From: a virus
IMG/VR virus record: IMGVR_UViG_3300043411_001582
Location: 1 to 57,987 of that record
Direction: 5' to 3' (one strand)
Length of the DNA stretch: 57,987 nucleotides
A program made the position numbers and the translations under genes. The notes under the pieces are model-generated. The model saw nothing but the letters and a program-made list of their open reading frames with translations. It was not told where the DNA came from and did not search any database. Positions 23,897-32,826 of the stretch are shown here, in pieces (the first letter of the stretch is position 1; each line of letters starts with the position of its first letter).

Positions 23897-25026
23897 TTAC
23901 TTTCAAACAATTCCTTACTGAAGAATTCCTGATAGAAGCTTCCTCAGGCGAAGCAAAATGGGATAAGTATTTTGGCAATGTAGATGTTGAAACCATTGCT
24001 AAGAATGATTCTAAGCTTTATGATGTCTTTGGGAATTTGGTAGACAAAGAAATAAAGAAAGGCGATACACTTACCGTTCTTGCTGCTGATTACGATACTA
24101 AGCCTAGAATTAGAATCGGCAAGGGCGAGTATAGGATGAAGTTTGCTGACATCGACAAACCATTCAAAATCAATCTTGCTGTTCGTGGTAATTTAAAACC
24201 AGATGTCTTAAAGATCACCGGCAAAATTAAATTGTCAGATTTAAACAAACGGATTAAGAAAGCTATTGATGCTGATTCAGGAATTCCTGATGCGCAAGGA
24301 GAATATCTAAAAGCTTTAGTTGATCTTGCCGAAGATATGGATGATAAAGATTTTGCTGATACAGTAAAAGAATTATTCGAATCCGCCGGAGTAAAGGAAG
24401 ATAAGGCACTTCAAAATACTATCAACAATGATTTTATGGAATGTCTTGGACCATTCTTTGTAGCCGATGAAATGTCTGAATATAAAAATTCAGATGTATT
24501 ATTTCCGACTTCTGGAAGTGAACCGCTATATGACTTCGAAATGATTATTAAAGATCCAACTCAGTTCTCGTCTAAGCGAAGTGGCGGACATTCTAATACT
24601 CTGAAGGCAGCTCAAGTGTTTACTGCTGCATCTAAAGACTCTAAGCTTAAAAAGAAATATTCTAAAGAGCTAGAGCTTCTTAAAATCATCACCGAAAATA
24701 CTGTTCGTAATGCACCTGGTCTAATCAATACCTGGCTTGCTGAAAACTTTAGGGATTATAAAATTGCTCCAGCACCTACAGACAATACTACTATTGCCAG
24801 ACTAGAGGCAGCAGTTGTAAAGTTTATCACCTTACATTCTAAGTTGAATTTTGTACCATTAGTTAAAGAAGCAATTCCGGATCTTTGGTACGTCAAGTCT
24901 AAATTAAAGGCGGATGGGACTATTAAAGTAGAACCTTTAAAGAATGGACGAGACATTGATAAGACAGAATTGAGAAGTAAATCTTCTCCGGGCCATCTGG
25001 CTGATAAGCTTGGATTTGTGGTCTAA
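23893..25026 (+). CDS. leader-bearing putative head-packaged protein, nuclease-like motif
   Basis: The 377-aa protein opens MITFKQFLTE, close to the T4 internal-protein leader (MKTYQEFIAE as I recall it), with L-T-E and a second site L-I-E at the expected place. The remainder is charged and soluble. Residues about 207-235 (GSEPLYDFEMIIKDP-x-x-FSSKRSGGHSNTLK) resemble the D...(S/E)xK core of PD-(D/E)XK nucleases; this is only a pattern match. I do not recognise a named family. It is coupled to gp16-like by ATGA and starts a run of similar leader-bearing genes. Confidence 0.6.
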   Translation: MITFKQFLTEEFLIEASSGEAKWDKYFGNVDVETIAKNDSKLYDVFGNLVDKEIKKGDTLTVLAADYDTKPRIRIGKGEYRMKFADIDKPFKINLAVRGNLKPDVLKITGKIKLSDLNKRIKKAIDADSGIPDAQGEYLKALVDLAEDMDDKDFADTVKELFESAGVKEDKALQNTINNDFMECLGPFFVADEMSEYKNSDVLFPTSGSEPLYDFEMIIKDPTQFSSKRSGGHSNTLKAAQVFTAASKDSKLKKKYSKELELLKIITENTVRNAPGLINTWLAENFRDYKIAPAPTDNTTIARLEAAVVKFITLHSKLNFVPLVKEAIPDLWYVKSKLKADGTIKVEPLKNGRDIDKTELRSKSSPGHLADKLGFVV

Positions 25027-25040
25027 AGACTTCTTTTTCC

Positions 25041-25048
25041 AATAAATA
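25041..25048 (+). promoter_or_regulatory. late promoter AATAAATA
   Basis: The late-type element lies 28 bp before the gene at 25076. Confidence 0.45.
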
Positions 25049-25075
25049 AAGAACACATCCATTTGAAAGATTACT

Positions 25076-26629
25076 ATGAGCATTCTGAAAGAATTATCAC
25101 AAATCATTAACCCTATTACCGAAGGTGTTGATAAACCTACTTGCTGTAAAGTCGGAGATACCGTCTGGGCTAAAGATCCTTTTAACAAAGCAAAAACTGT
25201 TACTGGCAAAGTTAAGCGCGTCGGACGGACCTCTTATACACTAACCTTGAAAGATGGATCAGAAGAAACTTATCCGCACAAAGATGTAAGCGCCGATTAC
25301 GATATAGTGAATCCAAAAACCAAACGCAAGATTGATGAGGTGTCGACCGCAGCACTTGGAAGATACAAGAAAAAAGCCGGAGAAGATGCCAGTTCCAAAG
25401 ATAAAGAAGCCGATATTGCTTTTAAGGACGGTGATCTTGAGACTGGAAAGAAACTGACTAAGAAGGCAGACAAAAGGTTTTCTGGTATTGTTAAAGCTAC
25501 TAAAAAACAATTTGACAATGACAAATCATTAGAAGAACAATTGCTTGAAAATGCCGAACTTCACAAGTTAGGCAAACAATTAAAAGGGGATAAGGAAGAA
25601 GGTGCCACTGGCGACGTAGAGGCTGAAGAATCTAAACCAGCACCGTATGGTGTCGAAATTGGACAAGTCTACGTACCAGCCGATGGATCTACAGGAGAAC
25701 TTACTGTAGTCGGATTGGACATTGAAAAGGACGATGCAATAGTTCAGGATTCTGATACGGGCGAAGAACGCAATATTGATTTGTTTAAGCTAGCCAAAGT
25801 TCGTTATAAACTTAAAGACGAACAGGCACCATCTGAAGAAGAACCTGTTTCTGATGAATCAACCGCTGAAGTACCTTCAGAAGAGTCTGAATCAACAGAA
25901 GCTGATCCAAAAGCTTTTGACATCGGTGACATCGTTATTCCGAATGCAGGCAATCATAAAGGCGAACGTCATGAAATCACAAAGATTAAAAGCGACGGAC
26001 GTTTAGTAATCAAACCAAAAGACCTAGAAGGTGAAGCTGTAAAATACCGTAATGGTGCAATTATCGCTAAACCAGAAGATGTGGTTCTGGCTGAATCTTA
26101 TAAGGACGCATTCAAAGGTTTTAAGTTATTTGACAAGAACGCAACTTTGATGTCGCAGGTAAATGTTCCACTTAATGAAGCGGATAAGAAAGCCGAATGG
26201 GAAGCCGAAATTAAAAAGGTTCATCCAGATTTAGTAGGCAAGATGAAGTTTAAGAATCGTATCGAACAAGGCAAAGATACTACCTCTGCTGAAATCGGTG
26301 ATCGTTCCTATGGAGTCTTTGATAACGATACTAATAAAGGTAAAGTTTTCAAGTTGAATGAAAGTGTCAAATCTGTAAAAGACTCTAATAGGTTTATTTC
26401 TAGACTTACTGCTAAATTGAAACCACTTGGATTTGAATATGACCGAGATAGTTGGGTTGATTCAAATAAAAACTTCGTCAAAATGGCCATTGATATGGAT
26501 GAAAAAGATGGTTGGATTACTTGGTCTGCCGGCAAAAAAGCTAAAGTTATTTTTAGAGGAAGTGTAGGCTTTGATAAGGCACAAGACGTATTAGACAAAA
26601 TTATAGCATTTGCTAATAGTGCAAAATGA
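25076..26629 (+). CDS. multi-domain protein with KOW-like modules, putative head-packaged
   Basis: The 517-aa protein starts MSILKELSQIINPITEG, containing an I-T-E site compatible with head-protease cleavage. Three SH3/KOW-like modules follow: KVGDTVWAKDPF (about 28-65), IGQVYVPADGSTGELTVVGL (about 192-235) and IGDIVIPNAGNHKGERHEI (about 283-330). Between the first two is a basic helical segment (AALGRYKKKAGEDAS ... KADKRFSGIVKATKKQF) that I associate with other phage structural proteins. The linkers are acidic. A DNA- or core-binding internal head protein is a reasonable guess. Confidence 0.6.
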   Translation: MSILKELSQIINPITEGVDKPTCCKVGDTVWAKDPFNKAKTVTGKVKRVGRTSYTLTLKDGSEETYPHKDVSADYDIVNPKTKRKIDEVSTAALGRYKKKAGEDASSKDKEADIAFKDGDLETGKKLTKKADKRFSGIVKATKKQFDNDKSLEEQLLENAELHKLGKQLKGDKEEGATGDVEAEESKPAPYGVEIGQVYVPADGSTGELTVVGLDIEKDDAIVQDSDTGEERNIDLFKLAKVRYKLKDEQAPSEEEPVSDESTAEVPSEESESTEADPKAFDIGDIVIPNAGNHKGERHEITKIKSDGRLVIKPKDLEGEAVKYRNGAIIAKPEDVVLAESYKDAFKGFKLFDKNATLMSQVNVPLNEADKKAEWEAEIKKVHPDLVGKMKFKNRIEQGKDTTSAEIGDRSYGVFDNDTNKGKVFKLNESVKSVKDSNRFISRLTAKLKPLGFEYDRDSWVDSNKNFVKMAIDMDEKDGWITWSAGKKAKVIFRGSVGFDKAQDVLDKIIAFANSAK

Positions 26630-27192
26630 TTACGTTTAAACAATTTCTGTTAGAAATTACGGCCTCCACTAAAGATGGCCATAAAATTACTACTTACTTT
26701 GAAACTGCACAGGGATCAAAATATGTTTTGTCAGAAAAAGGTGAAAGCAAACGAATCAAATCATTACACGACAACACCGGCCCTGATGATGTAGGCCTTA
26801 AAGATTGGATGCAACATTGTGTGTTTGCCGATCCAAAGGATGAAAAGTCGGCTAATGCATTTCAATTTTTAATGAATTATCATGATAACATTTTAATTTC
26901 GGCTAAAAATGGTAAGATTACTTTTATGGTTGTCGATAATAAACAATGGCGAAATGCTACATTTGGGGATGCTTATCCTAAAGCAGCAAAAGAACCTGAA
27001 CATAGCGATAAAAAAGATAATATCCTTTCATTTACCTACGTCAAAGATCCAAAAATGGGTTATCTTTGTGTAGAGTTTGATGTCAGAACAAACCAAACTG
27101 TTTCTAGTTATCATTGCGGTAGCCCAGTATCAAAGATTAAAAAACTTTCTGATATGTCTGAAACAGAGTTAAGAGCATTTCAAACAAAATAA
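26626..27192 (+). CDS. leader-bearing putative head-packaged protein
   Basis: The 188-aa product opens MITFKQFLLEI: the first eight residues are identical to those of the protein at 23893, and the site is L-L-E. The remaining sequence is unrelated to that protein (KITTYFETAQGSKYVL ... NGKITFMVVDNKQW) and unrecognised. ATGA overlap with the preceding gene. Confidence 0.65.
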   Translation: MITFKQFLLEITASTKDGHKITTYFETAQGSKYVLSEKGESKRIKSLHDNTGPDDVGLKDWMQHCVFADPKDEKSANAFQFLMNYHDNILISAKNGKITFMVVDNKQWRNATFGDAYPKAAKEPEHSDKKDNILSFTYVKDPKMGYLCVEFDVRTNQTVSSYHCGSPVSKIKKLSDMSETELRAFQTK

Positions 27193-27196
27193 TATG

Positions 27197-27541
27197 ATGA
27201 CCTTTAAACAATTCCTGTTAGAAGCTGTTAAAGGCGATGAAGGCCATTATCCTGAAGATACTTCAGAACGAGCTATGATTCATCGAATCATTCAGTTGAA
27301 TAATCTTGGTGGCAAAACCAAAGAGAACTATGATACGGCATATTCTTTTTTAGAGTCTGACTGGGGTGGTCAACTCTGGGACAAATACTACGAATTGTTC
27401 CATGAGAAGAATCCTAATTTTGAAGGACCAGCCAATATCCGAAGATTTTCTAAGTTCAAGAATGATTGTGTTGCTTGGTTCAACCACTGGAAGAACAATC
27501 GAACATTCAAGGGAACAACTCTAAGTAAACTAGACAACTAA
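27197..27541 (+). CDS. leader-bearing putative head-packaged protein
   Basis: The 114-aa product opens MTFKQFLLEA (an extra ATG at 27194 would add one Met). The site L-L-E then A is very like the T4 internal-protein site. The body is aromatic-rich (SDWGGQLWDKYYELFHEKN) with no family I recognise. It starts within a few bases of the preceding stop. Confidence 0.62.
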   Translation: MTFKQFLLEAVKGDEGHYPEDTSERAMIHRIIQLNNLGGKTKENYDTAYSFLESDWGGQLWDKYYELFHEKNPNFEGPANIRRFSKFKNDCVAWFNHWKNNRTFKGTTLSKLDN

Positions 27542-27546
27542 TAATC

Positions 27547-27903
27547 ATGTCTGAACTCTTAACACTTCTTTTCCAAGCAAGAAATATTGCTCATGTACTT
27601 CACTGGAAGTCTAAATCGTTTTCAATGCATCTAGCATTAGGTGAGCTATATGAAACCCTAATTTCTTTTGCTGATGACCTTGCTGAAATGTATATGGGAC
27701 GCCACGGTACTGATTTTGATATCGACGCAAATGCTACTTCTGATCTTGATCAACATGATGCAGCGAACTTCATAAAACAATTAGATGACAAACTCGAAGG
27801 AATGAAATCTACATTTGCACAAGAAGACTTCTTAATCAATAAGTTCGAAGAGTTGCAAGCTGTAGTTTCTCAAACACGTTACAAACTCGAAAATTTACGC
27901 TAA
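27547..27903 (+). CDS. ferritin/Dps-like helical protein
   Basis: The 118-aa protein is all-helical: LLFQARNIAHVLHWKSKSFSMHLALGELYETLISFADDLAEMYMG. The His-x-x-His/Trp-Lys-x-x-S-F then Glu/Asp pattern on two helices resembles small Dps/ferritin-like proteins common in T4-like phages, whose role is not established. The ribosome binding site is weak. Confidence 0.5.
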   Translation: MSELLTLLFQARNIAHVLHWKSKSFSMHLALGELYETLISFADDLAEMYMGRHGTDFDIDANATSDLDQHDAANFIKQLDDKLEGMKSTFAQEDFLINKFEELQAVVSQTRYKLENLR

Positions 27904-27912
27904 AGGTTAATA

Positions 27913-28278
27913 ATGTCAGAATTCAAAAAACTTGATGACCTTCCTAAAGGTAGACCAAATTCTTATGAAGAAGTTATGAAGGCTATGTCTGTACTTCATA
28001 AGTTATTGTTAAAGCAATCCGAAGCCTATGGTGGAAAGAACTCTAAGTATCTTCCGGCACAAGTGGTAGAAGGATCATTATTAAAATCCTTTGCAAATGA
28101 AGAGACTGAACTATTTGAAGGTTCAGAAGTAGATCGTTTACTAGGGATAGCCCATGATCGTGCTGAAGCTTTAAGTGATCATCTAAAATCTAAAGATGAT
28201 GAAAAGGCTATGAGGCTACTCGGTAGTCTTTTAAGAATGATTGGCGCCGCAATGGGTGCTAATCACGACGACAAATAA
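27913..28278 (+). CDS. hypothetical helical protein, 121 aa
   Basis: I do not recognise this protein. It is predicted to be mostly helical, with an internal ETELFEGSE segment (residues about 64-72) that resembles the LFE site of neighbouring leaders, and a C-terminal amphipathic helix (LLGSLLRMIGAAMGANHD). The ribosome binding site is AAAGG. The context suggests a head or virion component. Confidence 0.55.
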   Translation: MSEFKKLDDLPKGRPNSYEEVMKAMSVLHKLLLKQSEAYGGKNSKYLPAQVVEGSLLKSFANEETELFEGSEVDRLLGIAHDRAEALSDHLKSKDDEKAMRLLGSLLRMIGAAMGANHDDK

Positions 28279-28303
28279 ATTGTATTTTAAGGAACCGCTA
28301 CAA

Positions 28304-28906
28304 ATGACAACACAACATTTAAAAACCATGCTTCAAGACATCATTAACGATCGTCCTGAACAAGCACAAGCCGCAATGCACGAGTACTTTATTGCTAAGT
28401 CACGTGAGTTGACGGAAGGTAGTTCATCAATGATTAACGAATCATCAGGAGGATCAATTCTTACGGTCTTAGGTAAGCAACCTGAAATATATAATAAATC
28501 ATTTAATTGTTCTGGAAAAAAGCTTACTTCATTAAAAGGGGCTCCAAAGGAAGTAGGCGGCGATTTTGATTGTACCGATAACGAACTTACTTCGCTAGAA
28601 GGAGCACCATCTTCTATTGCACACACTTTTAGATGTGCCGGTAATAATATTGATAATCTTTACAATATTCATAAGATTATTAAACATATTGGCGGTGATG
28701 CTGATTTTAGAAATAATCCAATTAACTCGCACATACTCGGATTATTTCATATAGGCGGGCTTGAAAGAGTATGGCTTAATCACAAAGGTGTTCAAGAAAT
28801 TGTTAATAAGTGTTTAGCTTTAAAGCCTGGTTCAGAGGTGGATAAGATTGATCGTTGTAGGGGTGAATTGATTGCCCATAACCTTGATGACTTTGCCAAG
28901 CTGTAA
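28304..28906 (+). CDS. LRR paralogue 5 with a different, longer leader
   Basis: The 200-aa product replaces the short leader by about 50 residues (MTTQHLKTMLQDIINDRPEQ ... SRELTEGSS) containing an L-T-E site; this helical segment resembles N termini of phage head/scaffold proteins. The family sequence then resumes at SILTVLGKQPE with two LRR units and the cap IDNLYNIHK. The C terminus is degraded (CRGELIAHNLDDFAKL instead of CQEELIE). The start has a TTAAGGAA ribosome binding site. Confidence 0.82.
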   Translation: MTTQHLKTMLQDIINDRPEQAQAAMHEYFIAKSRELTEGSSSMINESSGGSILTVLGKQPEIYNKSFNCSGKKLTSLKGAPKEVGGDFDCTDNELTSLEGAPSSIAHTFRCAGNNIDNLYNIHKIIKHIGGDADFRNNPINSHILGLFHIGGLERVWLNHKGVQEIVNKCLALKPGSEVDKIDRCRGELIAHNLDDFAKL

Positions 28907-28924
28907 ATTTAAAAATCAGTATTT

Positions 28925-28954
28925 GAAAGTGAACTTTAGTTCCCTTTCTTGTTT
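28925..28954 (+). terminator. probable terminator after LRR paralogue 5
   Basis: GAAAG-T-GAAC pairs with GTTC-C-CTTTC (one internal mismatch) around TTTA, followed by TTGTTT. A TATAAAT lies just downstream and may serve the next gene. Confidence 0.55.
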
Positions 28955-29005
28955 ATAAATTGTAACAACCGAACCTAAACTCAAAAATCATGATAGAATC
29001 TTATC

Positions 29006-29446
29006 ATGATTGAAATAGATGGCTCATGTTATGAAACCTACATTAGGATAGATCAAGATCATCCAACATTAGCTTCTGCTTGTAGATTAATTCCAAATCA
29101 TGTTAAGATAAATTATGACTTGATTATTAGAGACAATAATCTATCGTCTCTAAAAGGTATTTCTCCAAGAGTTGGACATAATCTTTGGGCGGCAAGAAAC
29201 AATCTCACTTCACTTCATAACATACATAAACACTTAAAATATGTTGGGATTTCAATTGGATTTAAACACAATCCTATCAAATCGCATGTTCTCGGATTAC
29301 TTTTGATAGACGGTCTTCAAAAAATCTTCTTAGATAATAAAGAAGTAGAAGACATTATCAATAAACATCTGAAGAACGGTAGAGACATCTTCGCTTGCCA
29401 AGAAGAATTAATTGAATCAGGTTTTGAAGATTTTGCTCAGTTGTAG
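29006..29446 (+). CDS. LRR paralogue 6, leaderless
   Basis: The 146-aa product lacks the MKVHELFE-type leader and the ERSVLSVMG segment; it opens MIEIDGSCYETYIRID. Only one full LRR unit (LIIRDNNLSSLKG) and the cap LTSLHNIHK remain, but the C-terminal region is intact (SHVLGLLLIDGLQ ... NGRDIFACQEELIESG ... FAQL). There is no ribosome binding site; the ATG lies in a repeated ATCATGAT. It may be a decaying copy. Confidence 0.72.
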   Translation: MIEIDGSCYETYIRIDQDHPTLASACRLIPNHVKINYDLIIRDNNLSSLKGISPRVGHNLWAARNNLTSLHNIHKHLKYVGISIGFKHNPIKSHVLGLLLIDGLQKIFLDNKEVEDIINKHLKNGRDIFACQEELIESGFEDFAQL

Positions 29447-29456
29447 TCAGGATTTC

Positions 29457-29464
29457 TATAAATA
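29457..29464 (+). promoter_or_regulatory. late promoter TATAAATA
   Basis: A perfect late element lies 32 bp before the GTG start at 29496 and upstream of the MoxR gene. Confidence 0.6.
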
Positions 29465-29495
29465 TCTCATTGATAATGTCATTGAGGGGTTTATC

Positions 29496-29675
29496 GTGAA
29501 ATTGACTGATTTATTTAAAAACGTTCCAAAAAGCAAAGACGAAGTAGTCACAGAGGATACACATGACTATTCGGCAAAAGCCAAAGTAGATGAAGATCCT
29601 GAATTTGATCAGTGGCTTGAAGGCTATAAAGATCGTAATCCACACGCTCATCATAAAATCTCCAACTTACACTAA
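29496..29675 (+). CDS. small acidic protein, 59 aa
   Basis: The start is a GTG with a strong GAGGGG ribosome binding site; the first residues MKLTDLFKNV resemble the LRR leaders except that the LFE glutamate is Lys. The rest is acidic and hydrophilic (EDPEFDQWLEGYKDRNPHAHH). Its function is unknown; it immediately precedes the MoxR ATPase gene and may be part of that module. Confidence 0.6.
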   Translation: MKLTDLFKNVPKSKDEVVTEDTHDYSAKAKVDEDPEFDQWLEGYKDRNPHAHHKISNLH

Positions 29676-29684
29676 GCAATCAAA

Positions 29685-32201
29685 ATGACAAACGAATTTA
29701 AAGTATCTAATAATGTAGTTGCCAAAACCAGCATGGTTGAACGCATACTAGCAAATAGAGAAGAAAATAGTTCTTCAACAGTTGGTATGTTACTCGCCGG
29801 AGATCCAGGAACCGGCAAAACATCTTTTGTCAGATTTTTGGCTCATCTTTTAGGTATGCAACTTATAGTAATTGAAGCTCCACATATTACTGAAGAACAT
29901 ATTATCAATATCCCATTTATTGTTTTTAATGACGATAATTCACCAGGGGTTAAAGGGGAGCAAAAAGTTGAAGAACATGGACCAACTATCGAATTAGCCG
30001 ATAGTTATTTATTCTCTCAATTAAATAGGGCCAAAGGTATTGATGATTCAACTTTGCTGAAGAATATCTATAAAGGACATGACCAATATCAACACGTTTG
30101 GGAAGAACTTGGCGGTGATGAAACTACCATACCAGAGCCAGTTGCCGAATTTCGCGCTCATACCAAGGTGATGTTATTTATTGATGAGTTCTTCCGCAAT
30201 CCATCAAATAGAATTAAGAATATTTTGCGTGGTATTCTAAATGGCAAATTAGGCACACATAGTCTTCCGCAAAATGCGTATGTTATTTATGCATCAAATC
30301 TTAAAGATGAAGGTGTAACGGATATTCCGAAAAACACAGATTTTGTAAAAATTAAGCTTGAAGTTCCTGACAAAGATGAATGGTTCTCTTGGCTCGTGAA
30401 TAAGTATAAAGACTCAGAAGAAGTTCATTTAAATATGGACATTATTAATGCTTTCTATAAACTTCTTAAGCAAGAGCATTTGAGTTCACACGATTTAGAG
30501 GCCAATGTTCGTGCTTCGCCACGTTCATGGGAACAAATTTTACTTTATATCAATAGCTCTTTACCTGCTGAAAATGAGAAGGATGCAAAATCGTTAATTT
30601 CAAATATTAGATCTAAATTCTCTAATTATCAAACAGGTGAAGAACATACGATTGCGGCTGGTGTTTTAGATGTAGTTTCTAAATTGATTAAAGAAACTAG
30701 TGATTTTGAAGTTGGTACTGCTGGTAATACTGAAGAAGAATGGCGTTCCACTTTTGAACACCAAATTAAACAGAAAATGAAACTTGGTAATGCACGAACT
30801 TATGTACCAATTGTTTCAGGCCCTCCTGGGATCGGAAAGACTTCGGAGATGGCACTTACTGCATTGAATTTAGATCTTCGCTATATCTATGTTGATTGCT
30901 CTACGTTAGATCCAGAAATGACCTTGGGCATCCCACTGCCAGATAATCCAAAGGGGTCAAAGACGAGAGCCGTACGATTTTCCTTCCCGCAGCTATATAC
31001 TCAGATAATGAACGATATTGCTAAAGAGGACGCGGCACATATCAAGAATATGTCATCCGCTGAAAAGAAAGCTTATTCTAAAAAGAAATACAAGTACATG
31101 ATTTTCTTTGATGAATTTAATCGTACTTCTGTAAAAGTCTTCAACGGGCTTCGTCGTGTTCTGCTTGAAAAAGATTTTGGTCCAGGACTTGAACTTCCGG
31201 ATGAAGCCATTATGGTCGCCGCCATTAATCCAACAGATGTTGGAACACAAGAGTTGACCATGCACATGCGTGACGTGGTTGATATTATTGATTCCCAACC
31301 AAGCTGGAAGTTGGCATTAGGATTTATTGATAAACTCAAAGTTAAAGCATTACCTGTTGCACTTGAAACTGCAAAGAACACCGTTATTAAGATGATGCTC
31401 AATTTTAAAGAGACCGATCCAAAGAGATCTGCCGATCAGCGTCCATTCTATATGGGTATGGGTGAAACACCTTTGTATGTTTCACCGCGCGAAATAGTTA
31501 CCATGATCAGAAATACGGCCAGAGTTCTTTCTTTGAAACTTAACAATAAACGGTTGAAAGCAATGATCGAGACTGATGATGTAGAACAACGCAAACAGGC
31601 CTTCGATGCCTTGGCTTTGGCCACTTTTACGACGATAGATGGTGTTTTGTCTATTGGTATGGATAAACAAGGTATTGATGCACCAGAGTTCCTGCACGAT
31701 TTAGAAAACTGGATTCATGAACATCTTGACGTAGCCGGTATCTTTGTAAAGAAGAATAAGACACTCGGGCTAGAATCTATTATTGATCCGTACTTTGGCG
31801 ATTCTAAAAAGGATATGACCAAAGAACTCGAGTTGATTAATTATGTCGAAGGCAATGACATTCAAGTCTTCAAGGATGAATTGAGTCAATATCTGGTCGA
31901 GAAGCTTAAAAATGATAAAACTCATTTGACAAACAAGAAGCATCATATCCGCGGGATTGCTGATGGTAAACTTACTAAAGACGAAAACGTTTTAGTTTCT
32001 AACCTGGAACATCTCGTACGTGATATAATCTTAGCATTCAAGGTTAATAAGGTTAGCTCTGAAATGTTTGATGGTGTTAAGTTTGCAACTCGTGATGCTT
32101 TGAAAGAACTTATTCGAGTTCTTAAAGAAGCCGATGAGGGTGATCTTAATGCTGAAGCAGTTGAATTGAATGGGCGTTTGTTTAGATTGTTTAAGGCTTG
32201 A
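29685..32201 (+). CDS. dual-AAA MoxR-type ATPase
   Basis: The 838-aa protein has two AAA+ ATPase units. The first has Walker A GDPGTGKT (residues 39-46) and Walker B MLFIDEF near 165. The second has GPPGIGKTS near 380 and MIFFDEFNR near 472 followed by the sensor region VAAINPTD. The second unit has the MoxR layout (LGIPLPD, FDEFNRTSVKVFNGLRRVL). MoxR ATPases work with VWA-domain partners as chaperones in assembly or metal insertion; such a partner lies at 32827 with one LRR gene between. There is no clear ribosome binding site. Confidence 0.87.
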   Translation: MTNEFKVSNNVVAKTSMVERILANREENSSSTVGMLLAGDPGTGKTSFVRFLAHLLGMQLIVIEAPHITEEHIINIPFIVFNDDNSPGVKGEQKVEEHGPTIELADSYLFSQLNRAKGIDDSTLLKNIYKGHDQYQHVWEELGGDETTIPEPVAEFRAHTKVMLFIDEFFRNPSNRIKNILRGILNGKLGTHSLPQNAYVIYASNLKDEGVTDIPKNTDFVKIKLEVPDKDEWFSWLVNKYKDSEEVHLNMDIINAFYKLLKQEHLSSHDLEANVRASPRSWEQILLYINSSLPAENEKDAKSLISNIRSKFSNYQTGEEHTIAAGVLDVVSKLIKETSDFEVGTAGNTEEEWRSTFEHQIKQKMKLGNARTYVPIVSGPPGIGKTSEMALTALNLDLRYIYVDCSTLDPEMTLGIPLPDNPKGSKTRAVRFSFPQLYTQIMNDIAKEDAAHIKNMSSAEKKAYSKKKYKYMIFFDEFNRTSVKVFNGLRRVLLEKDFGPGLELPDEAIMVAAINPTDVGTQELTMHMRDVVDIIDSQPSWKLALGFIDKLKVKALPVALETAKNTVIKMMLNFKETDPKRSADQRPFYMGMGETPLYVSPREIVTMIRNTARVLSLKLNNKRLKAMIETDDVEQRKQAFDALALATFTTIDGVLSIGMDKQGIDAPEFLHDLENWIHEHLDVAGIFVKKNKTLGLESIIDPYFGDSKKDMTKELELINYVEGNDIQVFKDELSQYLVEKLKNDKTHLTNKKHHIRGIADGKLTKDENVLVSNLEHLVRDIILAFKVNKVSSEMFDGVKFATRDALKELIRVLKEADEGDLNAEAVELNGRLFRLFKA

Positions 32202-32204
32202 TAT

Positions 32205-32816
32205 ATGAAAGTATCTGATTTATTTGAAGCCGAAGAAAAAAGCATCTTGTCTGTAATGGGCAAACAAGAAGATCAGGTCGCTGGTGACTTTTCTTGTTAC
32301 AACAATAATCTTACGTCTCTAGAAGGCTCGCCAAAAGAAGTAGGTGGCATTTTCTTTTGTTCCTACAATAATCTTACGTCTCTAGAAGGCTCGCCAAAAG
32401 AAGTAGGTGGCAACTTTTCTTGTTACCACAATAAGCTTACGTCTCTAGAAGGCTCGCCAAAAGAAGTAGGTGGCAACTTTGACTGTTCCTACAATAATCT
32501 TACGTCTCTAGAAGGCTCGCCAAAAGAAGTAGGTGGCAACTTTGACTGTTCCTGCAATAAGCTTACGTCTCTTCGTAATATTCATAAGCATGTAAAGAAG
32601 ATGATTGGTGAAGCCAATTTTGAAGATAATAATATTAAGTCTTGTGTTCTTGGATTACTTTTAATAGATGGATTAACAGTAGTACTTCTTAAAAATAAGA
32701 AAGTACAGAAGATTATCAATAAACACTTGAAAGGTGATCGTAAAGGTGATCGAGACATCTTTGCTTGTCAAGAAGAATTAATTGAACATGGATATGATGA
32801 GTTTGCAAAACTATAG
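32205..32816 (+). CDS. LRR paralogue 7 with recently expanded repeats
   Basis: The 203-aa product has the leader MKVSDLFE and ERSVLSVMG-like segment (EKSILSVMGKQEDQV). Four 21-residue LRR units are nearly identical in protein and DNA (LTSLEGSPKEVGG in each), then the cap LTSLRNIHK. The C terminus has an extra seven-residue duplication (GDRKGDRDIFACQEELIEHG). It starts 3 bp after the MoxR stop. Confidence 0.88.
   Translation: MKVSDLFEAEEKSILSVMGKQEDQVAGDFSCYNNNLTSLEGSPKEVGGIFFCSYNNLTSLEGSPKEVGGNFSCYHNKLTSLEGSPKEVGGNFDCSYNNLTSLEGSPKEVGGNFDCSCNKLTSLRNIHKHVKKMIGEANFEDNNIKSCVLGLLLIDGLTVVLLKNKKVQKIINKHLKGDRKGDRDIFACQEELIEHGYDEFAKL
32311..32562 (+). repeat. four tandem 63-bp LRR-coding repeats
   Basis: The repeat starts TTACGTCTCTAGAAGGCTCG at 32311, 32374, 32437 and 32500, exactly 63 bp apart; the next partial copy begins at 32563 and diverges after TTACGTCTCT. 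The first about 38 bp are identical in all four, including silent positions, which points to recent duplication. Confidence 0.95.
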
Positions 32817-32826
32817 GATTTTATAA

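Noticed and set aside
32311-32562. CRISPR-like array
   Set aside because: The 63-bp units are contiguous and in frame with the LRR protein; there are no unique spacers.
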